Notes: generated by a model from the letters alone, not told the origin. Positions 22,301-32,234 are shown, counted from the first letter of the stretch. The stretch is DNA of 64,000 nucleotides from Bedellia somnulentella (GCA_963576735.1 OY755178.1:18414001-18478000); one strand, 5' to 3'. Translations and numbers: made by a program.

Positions 22301-25300
22301 GTCCACGTACGTATTTTAATTAATTTGAAAGATTTTTACCTCTTAACCTAACTCTATTATCACAGAAAAACCAAAATATTAAATTTATATGAAACCAGAG
22401 GAGTAATCGCGATACAGACATACAATCGAATTCAGAACGTCCTTTTATTATAGTCGCTTGTTTTTCTTTATGGATTTAGAAAAATAAATACAAAATCAAA
22501 ATATTCATTCGAATTGAGAAGCACAGAATAAAATTGTTTAAAAAATAATTTCGACGCTGTTTAAGAAGCATTTAGTTTTGATGCAGCATGCACAGATAAG
22601 AATTTAAAAAACAATAACAGATACATAGAATTAAGTTTTTCTTCCATTTTTCTTTAATAGTCTCAGCAGTTTATGAACAAGCCTTTGGCTTTGATGCATC
22701 TTGTGCTGGAGGATTTTTAATAATATGATTTAGGACACAGTGGAACCGATTTCACAGCCAGATTTCGTTCAGCCGGTATTTTGTCATGATGAATGGTACC
22801 TAGTTTACACGTCTAAAGATCTGAAGTGTTTTTTCACGGAACATAGTTTTATTATCATTATGCAAGCCAATAAACAAAAACACTCGAATAAAATAAATTG
22901 ATTTATTTGCAGTATTGTGACGCAACCGCATTACCAACGTACAAACATTTATTATTCTACCTTTTCCCCTTATATAATTGCTACGTTATTTTCAACTCTT
23001 AAAAGATTATGGCCTTAACTATAAATATATAGATTCATGTCAAATAATAGTATTTCCTTCCAGATAATCCTGGATACCCAGTACCTAGAGGGCGCCACTA
23101 CCTGTCTGTATGAGTTCATTAGCAATATCACTGGAGCTGAAATGGTGACCACGCAGGTAATTATAGTTACTAATTTTATTTCAAAATCAAATATCTATTA
23201 ATAACTGCACTGTCCCAAAATTCAAAGATAACCTTCAACCAGTATATTACCCTGGCTAGTAACTACTCTGAGAAATAAAGGGTGTCTCAGTAAGAGTGCA
23301 CTTTTTAAAACTGGAATGATTTTTTTCTCATGCACGTGGCAACTCTGAAATTTTACAGCTGACACTTCTGTTTATTCCGATTATTAAAAATGGAGCACTT
23401 TTCGGAAGAACAACGCGTTATAATTGTGAAAACTCATTACAATGTGGCAAGTTACGCTGAAACCGCTCGCAAACTTTTGCAAACACCTAATAAGTCAACC
23501 ATTTTGATAAACACATTGAAAGTATTGTGGCGAAATCTTCTAAAGCCCTTGGTTTTCTTATGCGAACATGTTCCAAGTTTTCTAATATAAAAGCTATAAA
23601 AATTATATACTGTTCGTTTGTACGCAGTCATTTGGAATACGCATCACAGGTATGGAACCCAAATTATAATATTTATAATTTACGTATTGAAAGTATACAG
23701 AAGAGATTTCTGCGGTATCTTGACTTTAAAACTCGACAGCGTTCTGCTGGTTACAACCACCGCTGCTCTAGATATCACTTCCTCCCACTAAATATTAGAA
23801 GGGATATAAGCGATATCTGCTTCCTGGCTAACATTGCAAGAGGCACCATGGACACACCAGAACTACTCGCGCGCATCTCCTTGCGGTCTAACCAGCTTGG
23901 ACTGAGACTACGTCCTGTACTGTCTGTTCCTACAGCCTGTACTAATTATCGTAAGAATTCCTTCTTAATACGAACTCCAGCTAAATTTAATGAACTATCT
24001 CTTGATGTTGACCTATTTTGCACCAGCATTGCCACCATAAAGCGATTAATGACGCAAAGTTATTTTAACACCTCGTGATATGTACGTACCTACGTAATAT
24101 AAAATTATTACATAATCAATTAACTATTCCTCGATCTTTTTTGTCTATGTTTTTGTTTGTTAACATTCTATCTGTGGAGATTTGTTAATAGCATAGGACG
24201 ATCTATTTTACCTCTATATTGTATACTTTTGTCTGTAAATCTTCCTAAGAAAATAAAATAAAATAAATAAAATAAATTCGAAAGCTGGTAAAAAAAATGA
24301 AGAAACTGGGTCGATTATGGATAATAAGAATCCTTTGCGTCAGCGTACTGGTCAGTATCTAGAAAACATTGCTGCTGTAAACGGAAGTGTCGCTGAAACC
24401 CCGAAAACATCAATTCGGCGTTGTTCTCAACAACTTTAAATTTCACGAAGCACTATGCAGCGAATTTTGACTAAGGACCTACATGCGTTCAAGACTCAGG
24501 TAAGTCAGGAACTCAATCAGGAGACCACTGCGCAATTCGTTCTCACGAAATTCTGATGTCAACTGGCCACCAGAATCGTGCGATTTAGTGCGGTTATAAT
24601 TTTTCAGGGTTTAGTGATATTCCGCGGGTTTATGCGAATAAACCTGGAACAATTCCTGAGCTCAAATCCGAAATCCAACGCGTTATCGGTGAGATACAGC
24701 AACATCTCTGTACAAAAGATATAGAAAAATTCATAGCCCGTCGTCGGAGCCGTGGCGGTCATTTGCCGGATATTTTATTCTATACTTAATCGAAACATGT
24801 CTTCTTTCCAATACAATAAAAAATCACACCTCTGTTATAAAATACTTGTTTTTATTTTCAAATTAAAAAGTGCACTCTTACTGAGACACCCTATATAATA
24901 AAAAATAAATTAAAGGCCAAAAAAAATTAATTATAAAATAAAACCTGATACCTACTTTATGTTTTCACCTCAATTCGTATTTATGTAAATTGTGAATTAA
25001 ACATAAATATGATTTGTTACCCCTATTTCCTACTAAACTAATTGTATACCACCAGACGCCAGGCAGCATGTTCCAGACAGCGCGAGACGACGCCGAACGA
25101 CAGATTTGCGATCAGCTCGAGAAGAAAGTCGACGAGTTTCTCGATTTGGAGAACTATGATTGGTTGTTAGGTGAGAATTTACTTACGTACTTTATGTATT
25201 TAGTTTTTTATTAGGTCTACTAGTTGAAGCTGCGACAATGTAAAGTACTTTTGCTATGGAGCGACACGCACTTTATTTGTACATACATACATGTACGGCT

Positions 25301-27732
25301 TTGAATTGAGAAATTCCTCAGCCACTTTTGGAAGTTGATTGAGGAAAAGATGGTAATAATAAATAAATGTTTTTGGTGATGGGTCTCCAACAACGTCACC
25401 CAAAAATCACTTAACAAGCCCCTATACCCTTAGTCGCCTCTTACGATCACCCACGATTTATTTATAGTTAAAGTATATAAAATGATTTGTATATGTGTGG
25501 GCGTGGAACACAAAACATAATGGACTTTTATCTATCCTTATGATACCTGTATTTTTCAACATCTAAAGTATCAAGTTTTTCGTATGCCCATAAATACAAA
25601 TATTACAAGTTCTTTAAAAAACTTTGAGTAAAATTATGTAAATATACATAAACATATAAACATAAACGTTCACGCCGTTTATCCCCGAAGGGGTTGGCAG
25701 AGGTACCAACACTTCTGAACTCACATGGCAAGCGCCATCTAGTTTCCAGAGAAGGTACCCACGTTTTGCTTAGACAGTGTACTCACGTGATAGGGGGCAG
25801 GCCTATAGCCGTTTTGTACGAATACACTGTCACATGACTAAGTACAACTCAGCCATGTGGGTTTCCTCACGATGTTTTCCCTCACCGTTAACAACTATGA
25901 TAAATTAACCACACATATGACTTTAGAAAAGACAAATTGGTGTAAGCCCGTCCCAGGATTGGAACTCACGCCCTTCTGTTTTCGGGCGGGTGTTCTACCC
26001 ACTGGACTATCATGTAAATATAATCACAATATATTTTCATTACAACCGTGAAGATTGTTCCCAAACTTTTTTTTAATACACAAAGATTACAAACTGCATT
26101 GTTATTTAAACAATGCAGTTTGTGATGATCCAGCTTGATCAAATATACTTTTATTCCAATCGTAAAACGTTTAATAAAGATTGTTATTTCCACAGTTGAA
26201 CCAACTGGCCAAGCGTCCTCGTTCGTGACGGATATGTTGAGTTACTTGTCCGGAGTTTTAACATCGCTGGAACTGTTGCCAGAACGAGCAAGGTATGTCA
26301 TTGTTTCGTGTATGATATATTGTAAAGTTATAACACTCACGTTACTCATTTTAAAAGGAAAAAAACAATAGTTTATAATAAAAAAAAATAGGCCTAAAGG
26401 AAGGACGTTCCACAATTGAACAGCTTGGATTCAAATAGAGTGATAATAAATAAATTAACTAACGGTGTTTTATATTTTTTTATAATCAAATGGCTTTGTT
26501 TTTAGGGAAGCTTGTAATTTTTTCCAAAAAATAGATAAATACCCTGATCTTACTCGGCCTTATCATTTTAAATCCAATTGTAACTTTATTTTTTATGCAT
26601 TGATCCCACTACTGATCTAAAGTACACTACATTCTGTAAACACAATCGCTTCTTAATTTTTCTTAATAAAAGGCATTTAATTGCGAATAAAGGTTAGTTA
26701 CATATGTAATTGTTTCTTGGTGTTCATGCGAATTTTAATCTGAATTTCACCTTAACATGTTTATTGGTGGTCTTAAGAATGTATATCCGCACGATATATT
26801 AAACGTGCTTACAAACTTACTCTAAATTATTATTCCAATTTGATCCCAATTCTGACCTATCCCACCTTCTCCACCGCAGAGTGGCACTAGTCCGCGCGGC
26901 CACCAACCGCATTGCACATCGACTCCGCGCTTTACTCCTGTCTCCAGCCGTCAGACAGGTGTCGTCGGGAGCTCTTCATCAGCTGGACCTGGACGTGATG
27001 CAGTGCGAGCATTTCGCGGCTGGGGACCCGGTGCCTGGGCTGGAGGAGGGGGAGCTACTCGAGTGCTTTGCTAGTTTGAGGTGAGTGAGGTTTCAAGAGG
27101 AGATTTTGGGAACTAGTATGAGGTGCTGAGGTCTTAGGTAATTTGGGATCTAGAAGGAGGCGTCTGAGAGCAAGCAGGTGAAAATGCAATGATGTTCAGA
27201 AGTATTAGTACCTCTGCCAACCCCCTCCGGGATATACGGCGTGAATGTTTAAGTTAACAATTTTTAGATGCAAAAAATGCTTTTTCAGCGCACGAATAGT
27301 CTACATGATTTGTCTACTGGCAATATTTGCTCTAATGCTCACAAATTTTCCTTGCTCTCAAAGTATTTTACGACTTTTTACACTTTTAACTGTTAGTCGA
27401 TGTGATTGTAAAAAATACAAAATAAAAAAAAAACGGTAACACGAATTGCTTCTATTTTCATATAATGAACTTTTAATCTTATTTTCAGACAACTCCTAGA
27501 CCTAATAACCGGCTGGGACTGGTCGTCATACCTTCACGACGTCGGCGTCGAAGGGGGTAAATACGCTTTAGTAACTCCAAAAGACGCCGCAACGTTATTG
27601 GAAAAACTGAAAGAGGCCGAACAGAAATCTTCTGTCTTCTCCGTTCTTAAGAAGAATGAAAGAGATAGAAGGAAGTTACTCGACACCGTTTTGAAGCAGT
27701 TGAAACAATTGCAGAACCAAGATGGATCTTAA
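13309..27732 (+). CDS. Sec15: Exocyst complex component Sec15 (EXOC6), complete 16-exon gene
   Basis: Exocyst subunit that tethers secretory and recycling vesicles at the plasma membrane; the C-terminal domain binds Rab11-GTP in Drosophila. Exons: 13309-13329, 13447-13593, 14473-14578, 14952-15090, 15624-15801, 16327-16402, 17439-17580, 18932-19225, 20154-20289, 20561-20646, 21314-21524, 23064-23156, 25056-25170, 26196-26292, 26880-27080, 27489-27732. All junctions are GT-AG and phases agree, giving 2286 nt and 761 residues, the family's usual length. The start MTNATIQ is spliced to EIEGIDDYWGPAFRSVYEGE. Further marks: EIEKLCNFHYQGFIDSIREL (N-terminal coil, residues about 45-65), YYRALKTLSQLE (138-149), LVDFSPLYRCLHIHSVLG, RRQQARLVL, VYVQVKEFIYACLKYSHG, QLDLDVMQCEHFA, RQLLDLITGWDWSSYL and a Lys-rich C-terminus ending LKQLKQLQNQDGS. 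Exon 5 is unusually GC-rich. A partial second copy lies at 36112-48112. Confidence 0.97.
13678..13805 (+). repeat. Degenerate S1 repeat in Sec15 intron 2
   Basis: Weak similarity: ACGGGTGTCACACAA, ATACCCATCTCC, AAAAGTGGCTGAGAA. Confidence 0.4.
14068..14239. repeat. Foldback element (long palindrome) in Sec15 intron 2
   Basis: Left arm starting CTTCACAAACTCTACACCTT and right arm ending AAGGTGTAGAGTTTGTGAAG are complementary over about 40 bases around a 90-base centre. Typical of a small TIR element. The transcript would fold into a long hairpin. Confidence 0.75.
14355..14460 (+). repeat. Degenerate S1 repeat fragment
   Basis: TTCTCCACTTGACATCCAAA and GTGGCTACCATTTCTTCAG match the 3' half of S1. 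Ends just before the exon 3 acceptor. Confidence 0.4.
14725..14918 (-). repeat. S1 repeat, minus strand, diverged, in Sec15 intron 3
   Basis: Contains CAGCCAGAGCTTCAGAATTC and CAACACCCTTAGTTGC, reverse of the S1 body and head. Confidence 0.6.
15420..15622 (+). mobile_element. 3' end of a second LINE family with (GAT)n tail, abutting Sec15 exon 5
   Basis: The better-preserved duplicate at 35505-35714 encodes RWTNDLVEVAGFRWMSAGPV, the C-terminal block of a common lepidopteran RTE-like reverse transcriptase. The element ends in a (GAT)n tract that runs into TATGTAG, the acceptor of Sec15 exon 5. Confidence 0.7.
15890..16135 (-). repeat. S1 repeat, minus strand, Sec15 intron 5 (copy 1)
   Basis: TAAAATAAAGGTCGTTGGTG and TGCTATTCTTAGCCG mark a diverged reverse copy; its counterpart is at 36360-36545. 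Confidence 0.55.
16530..16602 (+). repeat. tRNA-like sequence (SINE head or tRNA pseudogene), copy 1 only
   Basis: 73 bases fold as a tRNA: acceptor GACACGG with CTGTGTC, D stem GCTC with GAGC, T stem GCGGG with CCCGC. The anticodon stem (ACGGG with ACCCG) pairs badly and the T loop is TTGGATT, so it is not a good functional tRNA. It is followed by a T-rich tail, as in tRNA-derived SINEs. Absent at the matching site in copy 2. Confidence 0.6.
16779..17330 (-). pseudogene. RTE LINE reverse-transcriptase C-terminus, copy 1 intron 6
   Basis: 180 residues open on the minus strand, from MSSQFLSEKARMAVHNAVLV through MLRWFGHIERINDSKLVKEI and GRPRRTHLDQIECVLKKVG to KWRSIVSAYPNGN. 5'-truncated insertion, absent from copy 2. 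Confidence 0.88.
17595..18025. mobile_element. 431-bp MITE, present in copy 1 only
   Basis: Perfect terminal inverted repeats AGGCTATTTGACT / AGTCAAATAGCCT, flanked on both sides by AT (17593-17594 and 18026-18027). The matching site in copy 2 near 37596 has one AT and no element. Sits in Sec15 intron 7. Confidence 0.9.
18035..18245 (+). repeat. S1 repeat, Sec15 intron 7 (copy 1)
   Basis: GAATGTCACTACCCCTTTCT head through GTCTGTATGTA tail; counterpart at 37603-37815. Confidence 0.7.
19474..19752 (+). repeat. tRNA-headed SINE with internal deletion, copy 1
   Basis: A box TAGCTCAGTGGG is present, but the B box and following 70-80 bases are missing compared with the counterpart at 39028-39366. 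Confidence 0.8.
19840..20133 (-). mobile_element. Retroelement 3' tail, copy 1 only
   Basis: Begins with (TTTA)n, the reverse of an (AAAT)n tail, and fills 290 bases absent at 39455 in copy 2. Family unknown. Confidence 0.5.
20664..20790 (-). repeat. S1 repeat 3' half, minus strand (copy 1, intron 10)
   Basis: CATACATACATATACTCACGGC then CCTAGAAGGGGTAGCC. Counterpart at 39998-40110. Confidence 0.7.
20829..21062. repeat. Interspersed element ending in GGTACGGAACCCTAAAAA (copy 1)
   Basis: Starts AACCGGCCAAGTAAGAGTCG and ends TACGGAACCCTAAAAAC, a family common in Lepidoptera as far as I know. Counterpart at 40152-40388; a related piece lies near 55280. Confidence 0.6.
21768..21868 (+). pseudogene. 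Partial duplicate of Sec15 exon 11 (unit 2)
   Basis: Repeats the last 100 bases of exon 11 plus its donor (GTACAG/GTGGGATTTAATTATAT), 344 bases downstream. Encodes RHSASLLLTRSFKGCLCALF then GKHLALMQLVQ with no stop. It differs from exon 11 mostly at silent sites (ACC AGG for ACG CGG, TTG for CTA). No good upstream polypyrimidine tract; a possible acceptor is GCCGCCAG. Confidence 0.85.
22103..22203 (+). pseudogene. Partial duplicate of Sec15 exon 11 (unit 3, with stop)
   Basis: Same segment again 335 bases further on. A TGA at 22180-22182 replaces the Leu codon in GKHLAL. This unit is absent from copy 2, which has one partial unit. Confidence 0.85.
22557..22708 (+). pseudogene. Decayed exon-11 remnants (units 4 and 5)
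   Basis: Unit 4 (22557-22595) encodes LFKKHLVLMQHAQ against LFGKHLALMQLVQ in exon 11. Unit 5 (about 22657-22708) has a pyrimidine-rich acceptor, AATAGTCTCAGCAGTTTAT like the start of exon 11, then KPLALMHLVL, so it looks like an internally deleted exon. Both also occur in copy 2 near 41536-41690. Confidence 0.65.
23280..24891 (+). mobile_element. Decayed mariner-like element, copy 1, Sec15 intron 12
   Basis: Perfect 29-bp TIRs: GGGTGTCTCAGTAAGAGTGC at the left, its reverse at the right. Remnants encode MEHFSEEQRVIIVKTHYNVA (N-terminal DNA-binding helix) and VIGEIQQHLCTK with SRGGHLPDILFYT (transposase C-terminus). The catalytic core is deleted and there are internal stops. A jockey-type LINE is nested inside. 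Confidence 0.88.
23509..24285 (+). mobile_element. Jockey-type LINE 3' end nested in the mariner element (copy 1 only)
   Basis: The open frame to 24078 encodes IKAIKIIYCSFVRSHLEYAS then QVWNPNYNIYNLRIESIQKR and FLRYLDFK, the C-terminal region of jockey/R1-like reverse transcriptases. It ends in (AATAA)n. 5'-truncated; absent at the matching site in copy 2. Confidence 0.85.
25279..25455 (-). repeat. S1 repeat, minus strand (copy 1, intron 13)
   Basis: TTGAGGAAAAGATGGTAATA and CCCTATACCCTTAGTCGCC; counterpart at 45162-45345. Confidence 0.7.
25645..26011 (-). repeat. tRNA-headed SINE, copy 1 only
   Basis: Full-length reverse SINE flanked by ATGTAAATAT on both sides. Copy 2 has a single ATGTAAATAT at 45767 and no SINE. 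Body subtype with CTAGTTTCCAGAG. Confidence 0.9.
27188..27253 (+). repeat. SINE 3' tail fragment (copy 1, intron 15)
   Basis: GATGTTCAGAAGTATTAGTA through CCCCCTCCGGGATATACGGC; counterpart at 47566-47640. Confidence 0.6.
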
Positions 27733-27740
27733 AGAGATTA

Positions 27741-27746
27741 AATAAA
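27741..27746 (+). terminator. Candidate Sec15 polyadenylation signal (copy 1)
   Basis: AATAAA eight bases after the stop codon. The same site in copy 2 (48121) reads AATTAA. The closeness to the stop makes a further downstream signal possible. Confidence 0.4.
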
Positions 27747-28925
27747 GTTCGTTTAAAATAATAATTAAACTATAAAATGTACCCAAAAGTATTTAATCCC
27801 ATAAATTGATTAATCCCTTCTAGTGGTAGAGTTCGCACAGCCCAAATTATTCGTATGTGGCAACTTCATATCAAAATAGAATCAATGAATGGAAATATAA
27901 ATAGATGATAATATAATACTTAAAGTTATTTTGGCAATGCAAACGAAACGGTTAGCTTCATAAACTATTTATTATTCTTGAGGGTTGTTATATATCTGCC
28001 ACAAGGAGTGTTAGGTAATTTGAAAGACACTAATGCATTTTCTAGAATAAGCACAGAGATTTTTCAAAGTTTAAACCTCAACCAGGAAAAAGAGGGATGA
28101 TACAAACATATAATTTGAAAGAGAAATGTGTAAAAACCGCAGAAATAAACATTTTAGTTTTGGTAACACTCTTGAAGTTAAATGCTTCTCGTTAATTGAT
28201 TTAAACATAAAATATTTTAACTCTAATCCAAAAATAGCACAATCAATGTTTTCTTACCTATTTTTTTGGGAATACTAGTAAATGTTATAAAAAAGGGATT
28301 ATTGGTGATAGGCTTCTTAGACTTATAGGTGATCACTTTAAAACTTTATAAGGCAGTGGTCATATAGAGGCCACCATAATTTCAACCTTACCTACCTTTA
28401 AATAAAAGTGAAATACGATGAATTTTTGATCATACCTCTGCCAATATATAAAATCAATAATACCCACTGAAAGTGTTGGGATGGTGCTATTCTAAGCGTC
28501 TACTTTATGGCTATTGGTACAGAAACAGTGATGCTTATTGTAGGGATACGATTAATTATGATATTATTGTTGTATTGTATTTAGTTTGTAAGCCATAAAA
28601 TATTTATTCAATTATTGGAACTGAATTATTTTTTTCCACTAAATTCCTTAAGGTATTAAAGCCAAATTTAAATAGACAAAAAAATTAATTACGTTTTTTT
28701 TGTAAATGAATATATTTCTTGAATTAAACTAAATCATAATGCCCGTTTATTTATACTAATACTCCACATTCACGACTTACAACTCCAAAGAGGCACCAGA
28801 GGTACTTCTAAACAGCAGAGCTAGAGACATGTTTGTTACTTTTTTACAAATACATTGTCTTAACTTAGTCATCATATGTGGTTCATCATATTTTTCTTGC
28901 TATTAACTCAACTCGAAACATTCAT
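27747..28925. other. Sec15 3' flank (copy 1)
   Basis: AT-rich, matched by 48127-49436 in copy 2 apart from a small foldback insertion there. No gene seen. Confidence 0.5.
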
Positions 28926-28996
28926 GAATGTACAAAGTGACGATCGATAGTCTCTGCCTACCCCAATGAGAAATAATGGCGTGAGGATATGTATGA
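28926..28996 (+). mobile_element. RTE LINE 3' tail (copy 1)
   Basis: GTGACGATCGATAGTCTCTG then TACCCCAATGAG and GGCGTGAGGATATGTATG. Counterpart at 49437-49507. Confidence 0.65.
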
Positions 28997-29225
28997 TAGG
29001 GGCAGGCCTATCGCCGTTTGGTACGAATACATTGTCACATGACTAGGTACAACTCAGCCATGTGGTTTTCCTCACGATATTTTCCCTCACCATTAACAAC
29101 TATGATAAATGAAGTACACATATGACTATCGAAAAGACAAATTGGTGTAGACTCGACCCGAGATTTGAACCCTCATCCTTCGCACGATAAGCGGTGTTCT
29201 ACCCACTGAGCTATCACGTTTGCTA
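28997..29225 (-). repeat. tRNA-headed SINE, head and body only (copy 1)
   Basis: Reverse strand with intact A box (TAGCTCAGTGGG); 3' end missing and fused to the LINE tail. Counterpart at 49508-49735. Confidence 0.75.
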
Positions 29226-29484
29226 ATTTCAAACTTGATAAATGAACCAGATTTATGACTTAAGAAAAGACGACACATTGGTGAAAGCCAGACTCCTCAG
29301 CCAGACTCGGATTCCAATTCCTCTGATTTAGAAGCGGTTCGGTTGTTTCCCTACTGAACTATCAAGGATTTTTTCAAGGCGTTCTTTACTGTAACATAAA
29401 GAATTGCCAAAAATAGTTTTATATAAAACATGCTACTGTAAAAGTCATACATTTGTTGCTTAGGATAGGTACATGAGTGTTTCA

Positions 29485-30384
29485 TCTATTCTTTACATAG
29501 TATAAAATGAAGTTGCGAAGGACGCCCAAAAAGTGTTTGTTACCTAGGATCTCAAAAACTACTCTATCAATAGCTATGCGGTTTTCAATAATGGAAAGAA
29601 GACATTCCAGGGATTCTATAGGTGTATAATTTAGGTGTACCTACTTAAGAAATTATTAGAGTAATCGTAACAGTTATCAGACGGACGCAAGAAAAACGAG
29701 CTTTTTGGAGGTTTGCATTGCGTGCGCTGCTGAAATAACTCAAAATACAGAATAACAATGTACGGGGGAATTATTCTTCTCAAAAAGTTCTATAAAAAAG
29801 TCTGCGATAGCATATGTCTATCCTTTAAGGTTTAGCCACAATAACGATTTTAGTGGTGTTCAAGTTTAATTTACGAAATATCTTATTTTTCAATTACTCG
29901 ATGTTCCTACCGACATAGACCAATAAACATAAAACAAAATGCATATCAAATTAAAGCTGATGAAATGAGGATTCTGAATATATACATATCATAGCACTTT
30001 TATGTTAATATTAATACACAAGATGCATTTACAATGCCGAGGGCAGAGATGGCGGCGGCGGCGGCTGTGTTCCGTCGTTGTGTCAGTCGGTCGGTCCGCA
30101 TAGCACGACAGTGGCGGCGAGTGGCGGCGCGCGGCGGCGACGGCGGTGGTGGAGTTGGGCTCGTGTTGAGGTGCGCGACCCGAACGGGCAGACAACGTTG
30201 ATAATTGTGTCGAATTATAAAATGTTCAGTGCGGCGCGGCGCGGCGCGGCGCTTCGTTTCAAGTTTACAATTGATTTTTAAAATTTAATTTATGTGATTC
30301 ATTTTAAATAATAATTTTGTACAAAGAAACCTTGAATAGGTAAAAAATATAATTTGACAGAACAAAGTCTGTCGGGTCAGCTAG
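29485..30384 (+). mobile_element. 900-bp Helitron, copy 1 only, with GC-rich internal segment
   Basis: Starts TCTATTCTTTACATAG, ends with hairpin-like CAAAGTCTGTCGGGTCAGCTAG, and lies between A and T (TTTCA / TTGTT). Copy 2 carries the uninterrupted TTTCATTGTT near 50365. The body is AT-rich except 30037-30260, which is strongly GC-rich with GCG repeats and an ATG-headed 50-codon frame at 30049-30201 (MAAAAAVFRRCVSRSVRIAR...). No Rep/helicase, so non-autonomous. Confidence 0.9.
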
Positions 30385-30567
30385 TTGTTAATATTTCACT
30401 AAAGACACTCTGCCGAAGTTTAAAAAGTACTGTTACAAAGTAAAAGTAAATAAAAGAGGAAAAGTGTATTTCTAGTCTCGATATTAGCGCACTAATTTTA
30501 AAGCAGTAGGTACGAAATAGTTAAAGATGGAACTTAAAATAATTTATTTTTGTAAACAAAAAGGGTT

Positions 30568-30639
30568 TTCCCGTACCGGGAATCGAACCCGAGCCTCCTG
30601 GGTGAAAGCCAGGTATCCTAGCCACTAGACCATACGGGA
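30568..30639 (-). tRNA. tRNA-Glu (anticodon UUC), copy 1
   Basis: 72 bases on the minus strand: acceptor TCCCGTA with TACGGGA, D arm GTCT/GGAT, anticodon arm CCTGG-CTTTCAC-CCAGG, T arm TCGGG-TTCGATT-CCCGG, discriminator A. A box TGGTCTAGTGG and B box GGTTCGATTCC are intact and no intron is present. Pair 49-65 is a T-G wobble. It has no SINE tail, and it is conserved in the second block, so it looks functional. Confidence 0.96.
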
Positions 30640-30944
30640 GGTGGTGTTTGAGGTGCAAACAAAACATCATGTTAAATAATTGCATAACATTAAATTGAAG
30701 ATCACAATAATGTTTTGTTATGCAAACAAGGAATTACAAAAAAAACACCTGTATCAATAAAATAATCTACATTGTAAAACCAGCACCAAATGATTGAGAA
30801 TAATAACGGGTTTTTCCTATTTGGATAATGAAAATTTAAGACTAGATTTTTACAAAGTGGTAAAATGTGACTTATATAATATGTTGCTCTAGTGAATGAA
30901 TTAACTCATACGAAAAAACACATAAAAGGTTTATTATAAATAGG

Positions 30945-31165
30945 TACAGCGTTATAGCTCTGTGGGGAGCAAAATTGCCTTGTCCTATTGCAGAGAATCG
31001 TGGGTTCAAATACTGAGTGAGGCCTACCAAACCAATGCAATGTGTCTAATCATAACTCAGTACAAATTAAAAATGCCATAGTGTATTTTAAAAAAAAACG
31101 GCGATAGGACTGTTCCTATCTAAGTGACATTAATTTCACGTTACATTCAGATGTATCACTGAAAA
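30945..31165 (+). repeat. Diverged tRNA-headed SINE (copy 1)
   Basis: TTATAGCTCTGTGGGGAG and GGGTTCAAATACTGAG are decayed A and B boxes, followed by CGGCGATAGGACTGTTCC. Counterpart at 51521-51727. Confidence 0.6.
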
Positions 31166-31790
31166 GACATGTTAGTGTAATATATTTCCCATTCAGGATT
31201 TGATTACATACCTGTCGGCATGGGAGGCAGTGCTCTTTCATTTCATGAAATCCTCATTTCTTTTTTTGTAACATTATCTTTCGAATGAATGGCGTATAAG
31301 ATATTGTGAGACAGTATTGACCGGGAGACCAAATTATGCATCCTATTTTCGGAAAAACGTGAAAATTCAACTTAAAAGTGCAAGGGCTTATTGTTTTCGT
31401 TGTAAGGTGTGATTCAACTGGTAAAATACCGACCCGCTGTTACAGTGGCTCTACATAAGCTACAGTTTCTCTTAAAATTGTCTTATATTCGGCTTATCGA
31501 CTTTATTCGTCTTGCTCGGCCTATCCGTACCTATCTCTAATTTTGTTTGGGTGTGTTAGACTCGCACCTTTTGCATTATTTTATTGATACCACAACCTCT
31601 TAAGTAAAAAAATATCAGTGAACAAAGTGAGACAAGGTCTTCGCCACTCCTGAAAGTTATTCAAACATATTTTAACTTATTGTATAAACTGTATAGAGTT
31701 GTACATTGTACAATCATCGTGCAAAGTTGCGATCGATAAGTCTATGCCTACCTCGTTGAAAAGTAATGGCGTAAGTGTGTATTTGTATGG

Positions 31791-31897
31791 TGTATTTGTA
31801 TGTGGGGCTAGTATGCAATCATACTAGCCCCACATACAAATACATATGATAAAACATGCTACAATATCTAGCTGATGACTCAATAGTCATCAGCTAG
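31791..31897. repeat. Two perfect hairpins with CAAT loops (copy 1)
   Basis: First: 25-bp arms 31791-31815 and 31820-31844. Second: 13-bp arms 31868-31880 and 31885-31897. Both loops are CAAT. Copy 2 near 54715-54765 has only one arm of each. Confidence 0.8.
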
Positions 31898-32033
31898 ATT
31901 TAGCTTTGGGTTTGTATGCATTCCTTTTACATCTAAAAATTAAAGATCCAAAAAAAAGTCGAGTTGAACAAAAGTTCTGAAAAAGAATTTGGGTCGAGGC
32001 TAAAGTCCTTTTTCTCCTATAAGTATTAGTTTA

Positions 32034-32232
32034 AGCTGTGTAGTGTCGGCTTAAGAATAGCATAAGTTCATTTCTTCTTACGGGTGTCCTAACAGGAAAC
32101 GCAAGGTTTCGGCGCTATTAAAGTAGTTTTTGGGTGATGTGGACTCTCACCAACTATACTTTATTATTACCTTCTCTCCACTCAACTACCAAACGTGGCT
32201 GAAGAATTTCTGATTCTAAACTTTATTCCCCT
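32034..32232 (+). repeat. Degenerate S1 repeat (copy 1)
   Basis: GCTGTGTAGTGTCGGCTTAA head to GATTCTAAACTTTATTCC. In copy 2 it is split by a 935-bp element (55008-55942). Confidence 0.65.
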
Positions 32233-32234
32233 CT

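Noticed and set aside
23527..24078. 183-codon open frame inside Sec15 intron 12 as a possible nested host gene
   Set aside because: The sequence is the C-terminus of a jockey-type reverse transcriptase with an A-rich tail, absent from the other block.
30049..30201. 50-codon Ala/Arg-rich frame as a real small protein
   Set aside because: It lies in a GC-rich island within a non-autonomous Helitron with GCG repeats; open frames arise easily there. Kept only as possible captured sequence.
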